A DNA stretch of 64,000 nt from Caballeronia mineralivorans PML1(12) (GTDB lineage Bacteria > Pseudomonadota > Gammaproteobacteria > Burkholderiales > Burkholderiaceae): the NCBI RefSeq assembly GCF_001028175.1, contig NZ_AEJF01000123.1, positions 1 through 64,000 of the forward strand, read 5' to 3'. Both the position numbers and the translations under genes were made by a program. The notes under the pieces were generated by a model that did no database searches, had not been told where the DNA came from, and was given only the letters and a program-made list of their open reading frames with translations. Every line of letters starts with the position of its first letter. The stretch's first letter is position 1. Below are positions 36,301 through 44,082 of the stretch, one piece after another.

Positions 36301-36927
36301 TATCTATGCGTGTATGGCATGGAGGGACCCGGAGGTTATCAGTTCGTCGGGCGCACATTGCAGATGTGGAATCGCTATCGTGAGATCGCGGATTTCGCGG
36401 GGCGCCCGTACCTGCTGCGCTTCTTCGATCAGATCCGCTTCTACGAAGTCTCCGCCGAGGAACTGCTGCGCATCCGCGCGGATTTCCCGCTGGGGCGGTA
36501 TGTGTTGAAGATAGAGGAGACAGAGTTGTCTCTTTCCGGCTATCAGGCGTTTCTGGCAAGCGAAGCCGAAGGTATCGCGCGGTTTCGAGCGCGCCAGCAA
36601 GCCGCGTTTCAGGCCGAGCGCGAACGTTGGCGTGAAGCGGGCGCATCGGAGGAAAGTCTTGAAGCGCCTGTGCCCGACAACACCGATATAGCACCCCTGG
36701 AAGACGGACAGATCGCGGTGGACAGCGAGATTGCCGGCAACCTGTGGCAAGTGCGCGTGACACCCGGAGAGACCGTTTCAGCAGGAGACGTGCTGCTTAT
36801 CATCGAGTCGATGAAAATGGAAATATCGGTATGCGCGCCGTGCGCAGGAACGGTCGGCGAAGTGTATGTGTCGCCGGGCTCGCCTGTGCGCGCGGGCCAG
36901 CGGGTTGCAATCATCGAACGGTCTTAA
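33328..36927 (+). CDS. biotin-dependent guanidine/urea carboxylase
   Basis: The 1199-residue enzyme carboxylates guanidine (or urea) with ATP and bicarbonate. Order of domains: biotin carboxylase, residues 1 to about 450 (MFEKVLIANRGAIACRI, KSTAGGGGIGMR, EVNTRLQVEH); KipA/AHS2-type carboxyltransferase, about 455-770 (TTVQDHPGRLGYWAVGIPPSGPMDDRALRLGNRL); KipI/AHS1-type part, about 770-1100; and biotin carrier with biotinyl Lys1163 in ESMKMEIS. Two guanidine riboswitches and the deiminase genes argue that guanidine is the true substrate. I start at 33328, where the conserved domain begins; the longer frame back to 33142 runs through the riboswitch. Confidence 0.92.
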   Translation: MFEKVLIANRGAIACRILRTLRALDVAGVAVYAEADRASLHVSEATIAHGLGDGPASATYLNVSKILDIARRENVQAIHPGYGFLSENTEFGEACEAAGIAFIGPTPAQLRAFGLKHTARAIAAEQGVPMLEGTGLLEDLNAALQAAEKIGYPVMLKSTAGGGGIGMRVCWNSNELRAHFDVVKRLGQNNFSDAGVFLEKYIERARHLEVQVFGDGRGNAIALGVRDCSVQRRNQKVLEETPAPCLPEGMSEALCEAAIKLAKAVEYRSAGTVEFVYDSAAQQFYFLEVNTRLQVEHGVTEQVWGVDLVRWMIELAAGTLAPLSDLATALKPEGHAIQARLYAEDPGRDFKPSPGLLTDVAFPPIAGRALRIDTWIEAGCEVPPYFDPMLAKIIAWSPTRDAAREALANALQNTHLYGVETNRDYLRQIIDDTPFASGEPWTRCLEGLRYRANTVEIVSGGTQTTVQDHPGRLGYWAVGIPPSGPMDDRALRLGNRLLCNSDNAAALEITMSGPSLRFNTDAVVAVTGASLPVLLDDVEQPLHTTLFVPAGSTLALGTIRGAGARAYLCVRGGFDVAIYLGSRSTFTLGQFGGHGGRALRAGDVLHLNPLDDASAGASLPFVPQLDTVRTLRVIYGPHGSPEYFSPCYIEQFLATEWEIHFNSSRTGVRLIGPKPEWSREDGGEAGLHPSNIHDNPYAVGAIDFTGDMPVILGPDGPSLGGFVCPVTIIEADLWQIGQLKAGDKVRFVPVQIDAARKAAAARSHELETLELQSAPEYPQVETLTSPIVLDTGTDAERLVARLSGDTHLLLEIGPPDLDLVLRFRGHALMQSLEALALPGVIDLTPGIRSLQIHYQPERLPLSQLLATIEQKWQDVLLQEDLRAPSRIVHLPLSWDDPACRLAIDKYMTTVRKDAPWCPSNLEFIRRMNDLDSIDAVKQIVFDASYLVMGLGDVYLGAPVATPLDPRHRLVTTKYNPARTWTAENSVGIGGAYLCVYGMEGPGGYQFVGRTLQMWNRYREIADFAGRPYLLRFFDQIRFYEVSAEELLRIRADFPLGRYVLKIEETELSLSGYQAFLASEAEGIARFRARQQAAFQAERERWREAGASEESLEAPVPDNTDIAPLEDGQIAVDSEIAGNLWQVRVTPGETVSAGDVLLIIESMKMEISVCAPCAGTVGEVYVSPGSPVRAGQRVAIIERS

Positions 36928-36948
36928 CCAGTCAGATCAGGAAAAACA

Positions 36949-38769
36949 ATGCCTTCATTCGACCTGCGCATGTCCACGCTGCGCGCCGCCTATCGTGCAA
37001 AAGAAACCACACCGCGCAAACTGATTGGCGAGTTGCTCGCAAAAGCGGCCGAGCTCAATCCCGAGTTTCACTTATTCATCCACGTCCTGAACGAGGACGA
37101 AGTCGCGCCTTATCTGGACACGCTGGAAACGCAAGACATCGATGCGCTGCCACTGTATGGCATCCCGTTCGCAATCAAGGACAACATCGATCTGGCCGGC
37201 ATACCGACAACCGCCGCGTGTCCTGCGTTCGCCTATGTACCCACCGAATCGGCGACGCTTGTTGCGCAATTGATCTCGCTTGGCGCGGTGCCTATCGGCA
37301 AGACCAATCTCGATCAGTTCGCGACGGGTCTCAACGGCACGCGCTCGCCTTATGGCAAGTGCCGGAACAGCGTGCATCCGGATTTCCCTGCGGGTGGTTC
37401 TAGCGCGGGGTCGTCGCTGGCAGTGGCGTTAGGCGTGGCGAGCTTTGCGCTTGGCACCGATACAGCAGGCTCTGGACGCGTGCCCGCTGCGTTGAACCAT
37501 CTGGTGGGCTTGAAGGGGACCAAAGGGCTGCTGTCGACTGCGGGTGTCGTACCGGCTTGCCGCACACTCGACTGTGTCACCTATCTGACAGCAACCGCAC
37601 GCGAGGCTAGCGAACTTCTCGCGCTCACAGCGAAGCAAGATCCTCGCGACCCTTATAGCCGCGTCAATCCGCACTTCAACGATGCAAGTGCCTTCGGCGA
37701 GGTATCCACATTTCGATTCGGCGTGCCTTCAACACTCGAGTTTGCGGGATGCCCCGAAAGTCCCGCGCTTTTTAACGATGCCCACAAGACGCTCGAAGCC
37801 GCTGGTGGAACGGCCGTTGAAATCGACTTCGCGCCATTCGCCGAAGCGGCCAGATTGCTTTATGAAGGGCCTTGGGTCGCGGAGCGTTATAGCGTCGCGG
37901 GAGCGTTGATGGAGACCCAACCTGACGCCGTGCTGCCGGTGATCCGCGACGTGCTCGCCAAGGCGCCGGGCACGACGGCTGTTGATGCCTTTCGCGCGCA
38001 GTACCGGCTTCAGGCGCTCAAGCGAGCCTGCGATGCCGTCATGGCCGAGGTGGACTTCGTCCTGACGCCGAGTTTTCCTCGACCGGTCACGTTGGCAGAG
38101 CTGGAGGCGGACCCTATCGGCCCGAACTCCTTGCTGGGGTATTACACCAACTTCATGAACCTGCTCGACTATGCGGCCGTTGCCACGCCGGCTGGATTCA
38201 TGGCTAACGGATTACCTTGGGGCATTACCGTTTTTGGACGGCCGTTCACCGATCAGTATTTGCTAAGTATCGCTGATCGATTGCAGCGTATGTTTGCTTT
38301 TCCTGTTGTTGGAGGCAGTGCTCCCGATCTGAAACCATTGCCGCGACAGGCTCGCAGCGACCGCGCACGGGTTGTGGTTTGCGGTGCGCATATGGAGGGA
38401 CTGCCTTTGAACTGGCAGTTGCTTCAACGCGGCGGCCGACTCGTTGAACGCACGTTGAGTGCGCCTTGTTATCAGTTGTTTGCGATTGAGGGCATCGTGG
38501 CCCGGCCAGGAATGGCGCGCGTTTCCAATGGCGGCGGCGCGGCTATCGAAGTCGAGGTATGGGAGTTGCCCAGCGCGGAATTGGGGTCGTTCCTGACAGG
38601 CATTCCAGCGCCTCTGGGACTCGGAAAAGTCGAACTCTCGGACGGTCGCTGGGAGATCGGCTTTATCTGCGATGCCTTTGGGCTGGAAGGAATGCGGGAG
38701 ATTACTTCGTTTGGTGGATGGAGGCGCTGGATTGCGGCCGCGAGCGGATCCGTCGCAAACGCCTCCTGA
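36949..38769 (+). CDS. atzF: allophanate hydrolase
   Basis: The 606-residue enzyme hydrolyses allophanate to ammonia and CO2, the last step of guanidine or urea assimilation. The amidase-signature domain (1 to about 450) has the full catalytic triad: Lys77 (FAIKDNID), cis-Ser152 (AGGSSAGSS) and nucleophile Ser176 (TDTAGSGRVPA). A C-terminal domain typical of AtzF follows (VVVCGAHMEGLPLNWQL, TSFGGWRRWI). It starts 21 bases after the carboxylase stop, with AGGAAAAAC upstream, and ends the operon. Confidence 0.93.
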   Translation: MPSFDLRMSTLRAAYRAKETTPRKLIGELLAKAAELNPEFHLFIHVLNEDEVAPYLDTLETQDIDALPLYGIPFAIKDNIDLAGIPTTAACPAFAYVPTESATLVAQLISLGAVPIGKTNLDQFATGLNGTRSPYGKCRNSVHPDFPAGGSSAGSSLAVALGVASFALGTDTAGSGRVPAALNHLVGLKGTKGLLSTAGVVPACRTLDCVTYLTATAREASELLALTAKQDPRDPYSRVNPHFNDASAFGEVSTFRFGVPSTLEFAGCPESPALFNDAHKTLEAAGGTAVEIDFAPFAEAARLLYEGPWVAERYSVAGALMETQPDAVLPVIRDVLAKAPGTTAVDAFRAQYRLQALKRACDAVMAEVDFVLTPSFPRPVTLAELEADPIGPNSLLGYYTNFMNLLDYAAVATPAGFMANGLPWGITVFGRPFTDQYLLSIADRLQRMFAFPVVGGSAPDLKPLPRQARSDRARVVVCGAHMEGLPLNWQLLQRGGRLVERTLSAPCYQLFAIEGIVARPGMARVSNGGGAAIEVEVWELPSAELGSFLTGIPAPLGLGKVELSDGRWEIGFICDAFGLEGMREITSFGGWRRWIAAASGSVANAS

Positions 38770-38856
38770 TCGTTAGGCCGGGCGTTGTCAACAATCCTTG
38801 CTCTATGGCATTCTTACGCCATGTCCGCAATCAACCCGGCCACTGCGAATAGCTGG

Positions 38857-38878
38857 TGCCGCTCCTGAAGGAGCGGCA
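38857..38878 (+). terminator. terminator of the guanidine operon
   Basis: A 9-base-pair stem TGCCGCTCC/GGAGCGGCA with a TGAA loop lies 87 bases after the atzF stop; a run of five T follows 10 bases later. It fits an intrinsic terminator separating the operon from trpS. Confidence 0.6.
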
Positions 38879-38918
38879 TTGTCACGCCTTTTTAATGACC
38901 ATGACCGCCGCGGTCCGG

Positions 38919-38946
38919 TTGACATGGCTTTATCTCCCAGTGCAAT
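38919..38946 (+). promoter_or_regulatory. candidate sigma70 promoter of trpS
   Basis: A perfect -35 TTGACA (38919-38924) is followed after 16 bases by TGCAAT (38941-38946), a four-of-six match to the -10 box. It lies 34 bases before the trpS ATG. AAGAGAA provides the ribosome site. Confidence 0.5.
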
Positions 38947-38979
38947 TGTTCTGCGGCGGTTCTCCAAGAGAATCCGTTT

Positions 38980-40017
38980 ATGCACGACACTACGCCGTCC
39001 ACATCGCGCCTTACCGTCCTGACCGGTGATCGCCCTACCGGGCCGCTGCATCTGGGTCACTATGTCGGCTCGCTAAAGACCCGGCTCAAGCTTCAGGAAA
39101 CGCACGCACAATATATTCTCGTCGCGGATACCCAGGCCATGACCGACAACGCGCATGATCCCGACAAGGTGCGCCGTAACGTACTGGAAGTGGCGCTGGA
39201 TTATCTGGCTGTTGGCATTGACCCTCACAAGAGCACGATCGCGGTCCAGTCGGGTCTGCCGGCCCTCGCCGAATTGACCCTGCTCTATCTGAACTTTGTC
39301 ACCGTCGCACGCCTCGAACGGAACCCGACCATCAAGGAAGAGATTCAGGCGCGCGGTTTCGGTCGCGACATTCCAGCGGGTTTTCTCTGCTATCCGGTGG
39401 CGCAGGCCGCCGATATCACCGGGTTCAAAGCCAACGTTGTGCCAGTGGGAGAGGATCAGGCTCCCCTGATCGAACAGACCAACGAGATTGTTCGACGCAT
39501 CAACCGGCAAGCAGGTGTGGACGTTCTGCCGGAAGCCGAGGCATTGATTCCGTCGATGGGCCGCCTTCCCGGTGTCGATGGGAAAGCCAAGATGAGCAAA
39601 TCGCAGAACAACTCGATTCCGCTGTCGGCCGCGCCTGACGCCATACGCGAAGCAGTAAGGAGTATGTACACCGATCCGTACCATCTGCGTGCCTCCGATC
39701 CAGGGACCGTTGAAGGCAACATGGTCTTTACCTACCTGGACGTATTCGACGACGACCGTGCAGAAGTGGAGCGCCTGAAGGCCTCGTACCGGGCGGGAGG
39801 GCTTGGGGATATGATGCTCAAGCACAGGCTGGAAGATAAGCTCCAGGCGCTGATCGCCCCCATGCGCGAACGGCGTGAACGGTTTGCCCAGGACCCGGGT
39901 TATGTCTTCAGCATGCTTAGGGACGGAACGGATCGCGCCAAGGCCGTGACGCAACACACGCTCGATGAGGTACGCACAGCGCTAGGAACGTTTTCGTTTG
40001 CATCCGTAAGGTCTTAA
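38980..40017 (+). CDS. trpS: tryptophan--tRNA ligase (auxiliary type)
   Basis: The 345-residue class I synthetase charges tRNA-Trp. It has HLGH at residues 24-27 and KMSKS at 204-208. The N-terminus, LTVLTGDRPTGPLHLGHYVGSLKTRLKLQ, resembles the TrpRS of Firmicutes more than the common proteobacterial form, and it lacks any C-terminal extension. It may be an additional copy next to a housekeeping trpS elsewhere, perhaps giving resistance to a TrpRS inhibitor such as indolmycin; this is inference. It is transcribed alone. Confidence 0.9.
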   Translation: MHDTTPSTSRLTVLTGDRPTGPLHLGHYVGSLKTRLKLQETHAQYILVADTQAMTDNAHDPDKVRRNVLEVALDYLAVGIDPHKSTIAVQSGLPALAELTLLYLNFVTVARLERNPTIKEEIQARGFGRDIPAGFLCYPVAQAADITGFKANVVPVGEDQAPLIEQTNEIVRRINRQAGVDVLPEAEALIPSMGRLPGVDGKAKMSKSQNNSIPLSAAPDAIREAVRSMYTDPYHLRASDPGTVEGNMVFTYLDVFDDDRAEVERLKASYRAGGLGDMMLKHRLEDKLQALIAPMRERRERFAQDPGYVFSMLRDGTDRAKAVTQHTLDEVRTALGTFSFASVRS

Positions 40018-40090
40018 AAAGCAACGCTCCGATTGGAAAGCGCGAGGCTGCCTTGGTGCTTTTCCCCGTCCTAAGCGAAACCATGCGCAA

Positions 40091-40103
40091 CCGATATGGT
40101 TAT
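40091..40103. promoter_or_regulatory. promoter motif shared with 42248
   Basis: CCGATATGGTTAT occurs here, about 205 bases before the aldolase ATG, and again exactly at 42248-42260 upstream of the SsuA-like gene. A LysR-type activator of sulfur metabolism (CysB/SsuR-like) could bind it. The pairing is what I see; the regulator is a guess. Confidence 0.35.
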
Positions 40104-40306
40104 CTTCATTTGATATTTAGCCTTTGCATGCCCGAATGCTAGCCTTTGAGGCGGTCCACTGGCGCCACCGAATCCTTTTTAGCGCCTGTCGCCAAACGGC
40201 GCCGAGTCGCACCAGGGACACTCGCCACCACTAGCCTTTCCGCCCGGCGTAGCCGCTTTCCCCGTAAACGGCTAGCGCCGCTTGAATGTCAAAGGACATC
40301 AATACA

Positions 40307-41116
40307 ATGAGCACCCTCACCGACGCGCCCGACCTCGCCCTGCACGCCTCCCCGGTCCGCAAATTCTGGTTCGACGAGGTCCCGCCTCCTGCCACGCCCG
40401 CGGCCGAACGCCGGCATCGCCTGGAGCGCCTTGCCGGCGCGTTCCGTCTTTTCGCCCGCTACGGTTTCGACCAGGGTCTCGCCGGCCACATCACCGCGCG
40501 CGATCCGGAATGGCACGATCACTTCTGGGTCAATCCGCTCGGCAGGCACTTCGCACGCATGCGTGTTTCCGACCTGCTGCTGGTGAACAGCGCCGGCGAG
40601 ATCGTCGTAGGTAAGGGACCCGTCAATCAAGCCGCATTTGCAATTCATGCGGCCATTCATGAAGCGCGCCCGGATATTGTTGCGGCTGCGCATACCCACT
40701 CGCTATACGGCAAGGCGTGGTCGACCTTGGGGCGCAAGCTCGATCCATTGACACAAGACTCGTGCTCATTCTATGAGGATCACGAACTATTTGACGACTT
40801 CCAGGGTGTGGTGCTCGACACCAAGGAAGGCGCGCGCATTGCTATAGCGCTAGGTTCGAGCAAGGCGGTGATCCTGAAGAATCATGGCATCCTGACCGCA
40901 GGCCCGACGGTGGAAGCGGCCGCGTGGTGGTACCTCGCACTGGATAACGCATGCCACACGCAGTTGCTCGCCGAAGCCGCCGGCACGCCTCAGCGGATTC
41001 CGCATGACGTCGCTGCACTGACGCACGAGCGGGTCGGTCGGCCCGGAGGCGCGCTGTTTTCGTTTGAGAGCTTGTATGAAGGTCTTGTCGAGGCCGAACC
41101 CGATCTGCTTGACTGA
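40307..41116 (+). CDS. class II aldolase/adducin family protein
   Basis: The 269-residue protein matches class II aldolase/adducin enzymes, which are Zn-dependent aldolases or epimerases. Metal histidines are in AAHTHSLYGK and LKNHGILTAGPTVEAA, and the substrate loop GLAGHITARDPEWHDHFWVNPLG is typical. The substrate cannot be predicted. I start at the ATG at 40307, preceded by AAAGGA; an ATG at 40286 is also in frame. It is convergent with an SsuA-like binding protein gene, and both promoters share a 13-base motif. Confidence 0.85.
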   Translation: MSTLTDAPDLALHASPVRKFWFDEVPPPATPAAERRHRLERLAGAFRLFARYGFDQGLAGHITARDPEWHDHFWVNPLGRHFARMRVSDLLLVNSAGEIVVGKGPVNQAAFAIHAAIHEARPDIVAAAHTHSLYGKAWSTLGRKLDPLTQDSCSFYEDHELFDDFQGVVLDTKEGARIAIALGSSKAVILKNHGILTAGPTVEAAAWWYLALDNACHTQLLAEAAGTPQRIPHDVAALTHERVGRPGGALFSFESLYEGLVEAEPDLLD

Positions 41117-41130
41117 TTTGAAGCCGTGGC

Positions 41131-41170
41131 GAGAGGTTAAGGCGATGGATCTGCGCCGCTTTAACCTCTC
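41131..41170. terminator. bidirectional terminator hairpin
   Basis: Arms 41131-41144 and 41157-41170 (GAGAGGTTAAGGCG and its near-complement, one mismatch) form a 14-base-pair stem between the convergent aldolase and SsuA-like genes. The stem ends exactly at the stop codon of the latter. Confidence 0.65.
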
Positions 41171-42181
41171 TCAAGCCTTCGCGATCTGCGTATCCGAGAT
41201 GGCACGCACGTCGATCCGCCTTGGCAGAATGGCGTCGCGAAAGGCGATATCCGCGACCCGCTGCAACGCGACAATGTCATTGTCCGCGACAAAACGTTGC
41301 TTCAGCGCGGATCGGGCAGTGATGGTCTTCGCAGCATCGTAAGGAAGCCGGGTCAGCGACGCGTAGACATGCGCGTATGCATCGGGATTGGCCATGGCCC
41401 AATCACCGGCGCGCTGCAAACGCTGGAGCACATCTGCAATGGCGAGGCGCTTCAGGGGATCGGCGGCCGCCGCGCCGGACGCCGTCACGAAACCCAGACC
41501 GCTATTGATCCCGGTGCCATCCCGCAGCACCCGTGCGCCGCGCTGAACGGCGGTTCCAAAGTACGGATCGAAGGTCGCCCATACGTCGATTCGTCCCGAT
41601 TCGAACGCAGTGAATGCATCGACCGGCAAGACAAATCGCACTGAAACGTCATTACGCGTTAGACCCGCTTCGGCAAGCGCGCCATAGAGTTGGAACTGCG
41701 AAATGCTACCGCGTGCCGACGAAACAAACACCGTGCGTCCCTTGAGTTCCGCCACGCTGCGCAACGTCGAATCCGCCGGGACGAGAATGCCCAGTTGCGC
41801 GCCCGAGCCGACGCGCGTCGCGACAATCTTGAGCGTCGGATCGCCTACGGCAGCCGCCAGCACCGGCAAATCGCCCGCAGGCGCCAGGTCAACGGCACCC
41901 GCACGCTGCGCTTCAAAGAGCGGTGCGGCGCCCTGGAAATTAGCCCACTTGAATGCATACGGCGTGCCGTCGAGAACCTTGGCAGCCTCGGCTAGTGCGC
42001 GTGTACCGCCCGCCTGATCGCCCAGCACGAGCGTGACGGAACTCAGGGCCGCATCCGCAGCCCTCGCCGCCTGAGACGGAAAACCGCCGAGCGCGGCGAC
42101 GGCCGGCGCGGCGCTAAGCAAGCGCAATACGCGCCGCCGTCCAGCGGAAACATCAGAAACATCGGGACCAGAAATTTGCAT
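41171..42181 (-). CDS. SsuA-like ABC substrate-binding protein (orphan)
   Basis: The 336-residue protein has an N-terminal Arg-rich export signal (GRRRVLRLLSAAPAVAALGG, Tat-like) and a periplasmic binding fold of the SsuA/TauA/NrtA type (VTLVLGDQAGGTRALAEAAKVL, LKGRTVFVSSARGSISQFQLYGALAEAGL, FESGRIDVWATFDPYFGTAV). Such proteins bind sulfonates, sulfate esters or related compounds. No permease or ATPase gene is adjacent, so it must work with a transporter encoded elsewhere. GCGAGGA precedes the ATG. The promoter region carries the motif at 42248. Confidence 0.85.
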   Translation of the reverse strand: MQISGPDVSDVSAGRRRVLRLLSAAPAVAALGGFPSQAARAADAALSSVTLVLGDQAGGTRALAEAAKVLDGTPYAFKWANFQGAAPLFEAQRAGAVDLAPAGDLPVLAAAVGDPTLKIVATRVGSGAQLGILVPADSTLRSVAELKGRTVFVSSARGSISQFQLYGALAEAGLTRNDVSVRFVLPVDAFTAFESGRIDVWATFDPYFGTAVQRGARVLRDGTGINSGLGFVTASGAAAADPLKRLAIADVLQRLQRAGDWAMANPDAYAHVYASLTRLPYDAAKTITARSALKQRFVADNDIVALQRVADIAFRDAILPRRIDVRAISDTQIAKA

Positions 42182-42247
42182 AAATCCTCGCAGGCTAAAT
42201 CAACGCCCAGAGTAGCGACGCCGCACCGCCTTGAGAATTATTCAATT

Positions 42248-42260
42248 CCGATATGGTTAT
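42248..42260. promoter_or_regulatory. promoter motif shared with 40091
   Basis: This is an exact copy of the 13-mer CCGATATGGTTAT, here about 70 bases upstream of the leftward SsuA-like gene. In the direction of that gene it reads ATAACCATATCGG, reminiscent of CysB-type sites. Confidence 0.4.
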
Positions 42261-42429
42261 GACCGCCGGATACTTAAGCATCGCAAGTTTCAGCGTAATG
42301 CTTAAAGCGCTTAGCGATACGCGTTGGCTTAGGCCGCGCTAAGCGATCCCCAAGAAAAGCGCTGATGACGACCCGCCACGCCGTAGCGCCGTCGATCGGC
42401 CTTCCTCCGAAAAAATATTGACAAGCTAT

Positions 42430-42453
42430 CTTAAGATATATATCTTAAGATGT
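42430..42453. promoter_or_regulatory. 24-bp palindromic operator of the PadR gene
   Basis: Two copies of ATCTTAAGAT separated by ATAT form one perfect 24-base palindrome at about 42430-42453, some 27 bases before the PadR-like ATG and right after a TTGACA (42418). It overlaps the promoter core, as expected for autorepression. Confidence 0.7.
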
Positions 42454-42480
42454 GTTTTACGATATAAAAGGAGTTCCACC

Positions 42481-43191
42481 ATGAGACATCACCGAAGCCG
42501 CGACTTCGCACACCCGCACGCCGGATTCGAATCTTCAGACCGTTTTTCCCTGCACGCGCTGTGGCATGCAGTCGGACGCCACCACCACCGCCATCACGAC
42601 GACAGCCGGTTCCCAGGTGGCCCAGGAGGATTCGGTGGAGGCGGTGATGACGGCATGCCGCGTGGCCGCAAATTTACGTCCGACGACCTTCAATTGCTTC
42701 TGCTTGCGCTTCTGGCCGAACAACCGCGCCACGGCTACGAGTTGATCAAGGCACTCGAAGTCCGATCGAACGGTTTTTATAGCCCGAGTCCGGGCATGGT
42801 CTATCCAGCGCTGACTTATCTGGAGGAATTGGGCTATGCCACGGTCGAGGTAGAAGGCAATCGTAAGCGTTATGCCTTAGCCGATCCCGGCCGCGATTAT
42901 CTGGCGGCTAACCGGGAGCGCGTCGACCTGATGCTGGCCAAGCTCAGCCATTTTGCCCGCAAGATGGATTCGGTACGCCGCGCGTTTGCAGGCGAAGCAC
43001 CCGATGAAAACGCGGACGCTAACGGCGACAGCAACGCTTGGCTGCCCGAGTTTATCCAGGCGCGCCGCGCGCTTAAGCACGCGCTGCTGATTCGAACCGA
43101 CGCACCCGCTAGCGAGCAACGCCGCATCGCAGCCATCCTTGCGCGTGCTACCGCCGAGATAGAAGGCAAAGCCGCCGGCGATCCGGCATGA
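42481..43191 (+). CDS. His-rich PadR-family metal regulator (YqjI-like)
   Basis: The 236-residue regulator begins with a histidine-rich segment (RHHRSRDFAHPHAG, then GRHHHRHHDD) and a Gly-rich linker, followed by a PadR winged helix (LLLALLAEQPRHGYELIKALEVRSNGFYSPSPGMVYPALTYLEELGYATVE) and a dimerising C-terminal helix. E. coli YqjI has the same layout, binds Ni or Fe through the N-terminus and represses itself and the ferric reductase gene yqjH. The next gene here is a YqjH homologue. AAGGAG precedes the ATG at 42481, and the upstream palindrome is the likely operator. Confidence 0.85.
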   Translation: MRHHRSRDFAHPHAGFESSDRFSLHALWHAVGRHHHRHHDDSRFPGGPGGFGGGGDDGMPRGRKFTSDDLQLLLLALLAEQPRHGYELIKALEVRSNGFYSPSPGMVYPALTYLEELGYATVEVEGNRKRYALADPGRDYLAANRERVDLMLAKLSHFARKMDSVRRAFAGEAPDENADANGDSNAWLPEFIQARRALKHALLIRTDAPASEQRRIAAILARATAEIEGKAAGDPA

Positions 43192-43214
43192 ACCAACACC
43201 CAAGAGAAAACACA

Positions 43215-44030
43215 ATGCAAAACAGACCCGATCTGGCGGTCGGCCGCGTCCGCCATCAACTTAAATTCCGCTTGGCTCAAGTCAAGCGCGTGCAACCGCT
43301 GACGCCCCATCTCGTGCGCGTTACGTTAAGCGGTGACGATCTCCACGACTTCGAATCCGCGTCTTTCGACGACCACATCAAGGTCTTCTTTCCGCAGCCC
43401 GGAGCCGACAAACCCGCCATGCCCAGTGCCGGCCCAAATGGCCCGGTTTTCGCGGACGACCAGCCGCGGCCAATCGCACGAGACTTCACACCGCGTCGAT
43501 ACAATCGCGAAGCGGGCGAGCTGGATATAGAGTTCGCGCTTCACGAGGCAGGACCGGCCGCTACCTGGGCCGCGCAAGCCCAGGTTGGGCAGTATCTGGG
43601 AATCGGCGGCCCGCGTGGCTCCTTCACCATCCCCACGGGTTTCGACTGGCATCTGCTGATTGGCGACGAGACGGCGCTGCCCGCCATCGCACGCCGACTG
43701 GAAGAGTTGCCGCCGGGAACACGCGTTGCAACGCTGATCGAAGTGGAAGATCCGTCGGCGCGAATCGATTTCGCGACGCAGACGGACCTGTATGCCGAAT
43801 GGCGCTATCGTAGCGAATCGGACTTCCCCGGCGGTGCCTTGTTGCTCGCCTTGCGCGAGATGTATCTGCCGACCGGCGAAGGGTACGTCTGGGCCGCGGG
43901 CGAAGCCACGATCATGCGTGCAGTCCGTCAGCACCTGTGCACGGAACGAGGTGTCGACAAGACCCGGATTCGCGCCGCGAGTTACTGGAAACGAGGCGTG
44001 GAAGCCGTTCACGAATCGATCGACGACTGA
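43215..44030 (+). CDS. siderophore-interacting ferric reductase (YqjH-like)
   Basis: The 271-residue protein is a SIP-family flavoprotein that reduces ferric siderophores with NADPH. It has an FAD-binding barrel (VRVTLSGDDLHDF, RDFTPRRYNREAGELDIEFALHEAGPAATWAAQAQVGQYLGIGGPRGSF) and a C-terminal NAD(P)H domain (WHLLIGDETALPAIARRLEELP, YVWAAGEATIMRAVRQHL, SYWKRG). It acts in the cytoplasm to release iron. An ATG at 43188 overlaps the PadR stop; I prefer 43215 with AAGAG upstream. Both imply one operon with the regulator. Confidence 0.88.
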   Translation: MQNRPDLAVGRVRHQLKFRLAQVKRVQPLTPHLVRVTLSGDDLHDFESASFDDHIKVFFPQPGADKPAMPSAGPNGPVFADDQPRPIARDFTPRRYNREAGELDIEFALHEAGPAATWAAQAQVGQYLGIGGPRGSFTIPTGFDWHLLIGDETALPAIARRLEELPPGTRVATLIEVEDPSARIDFATQTDLYAEWRYRSESDFPGGALLLALREMYLPTGEGYVWAAGEATIMRAVRQHLCTERGVDKTRIRAASYWKRGVEAVHESIDD

Positions 44031-44082
44031 CTCGCGTCTCCACCGCTTTAGCCGCTCGAATACAGTTAATCAGGATGGCTAT

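Noticed and set aside
40018..40080. Possible terminator after trpS from AAAAGCA and TGCTTTT
   Set aside because: The arms are only seven bases and about 35 bases apart with no supporting stem, so I do not call a terminator.
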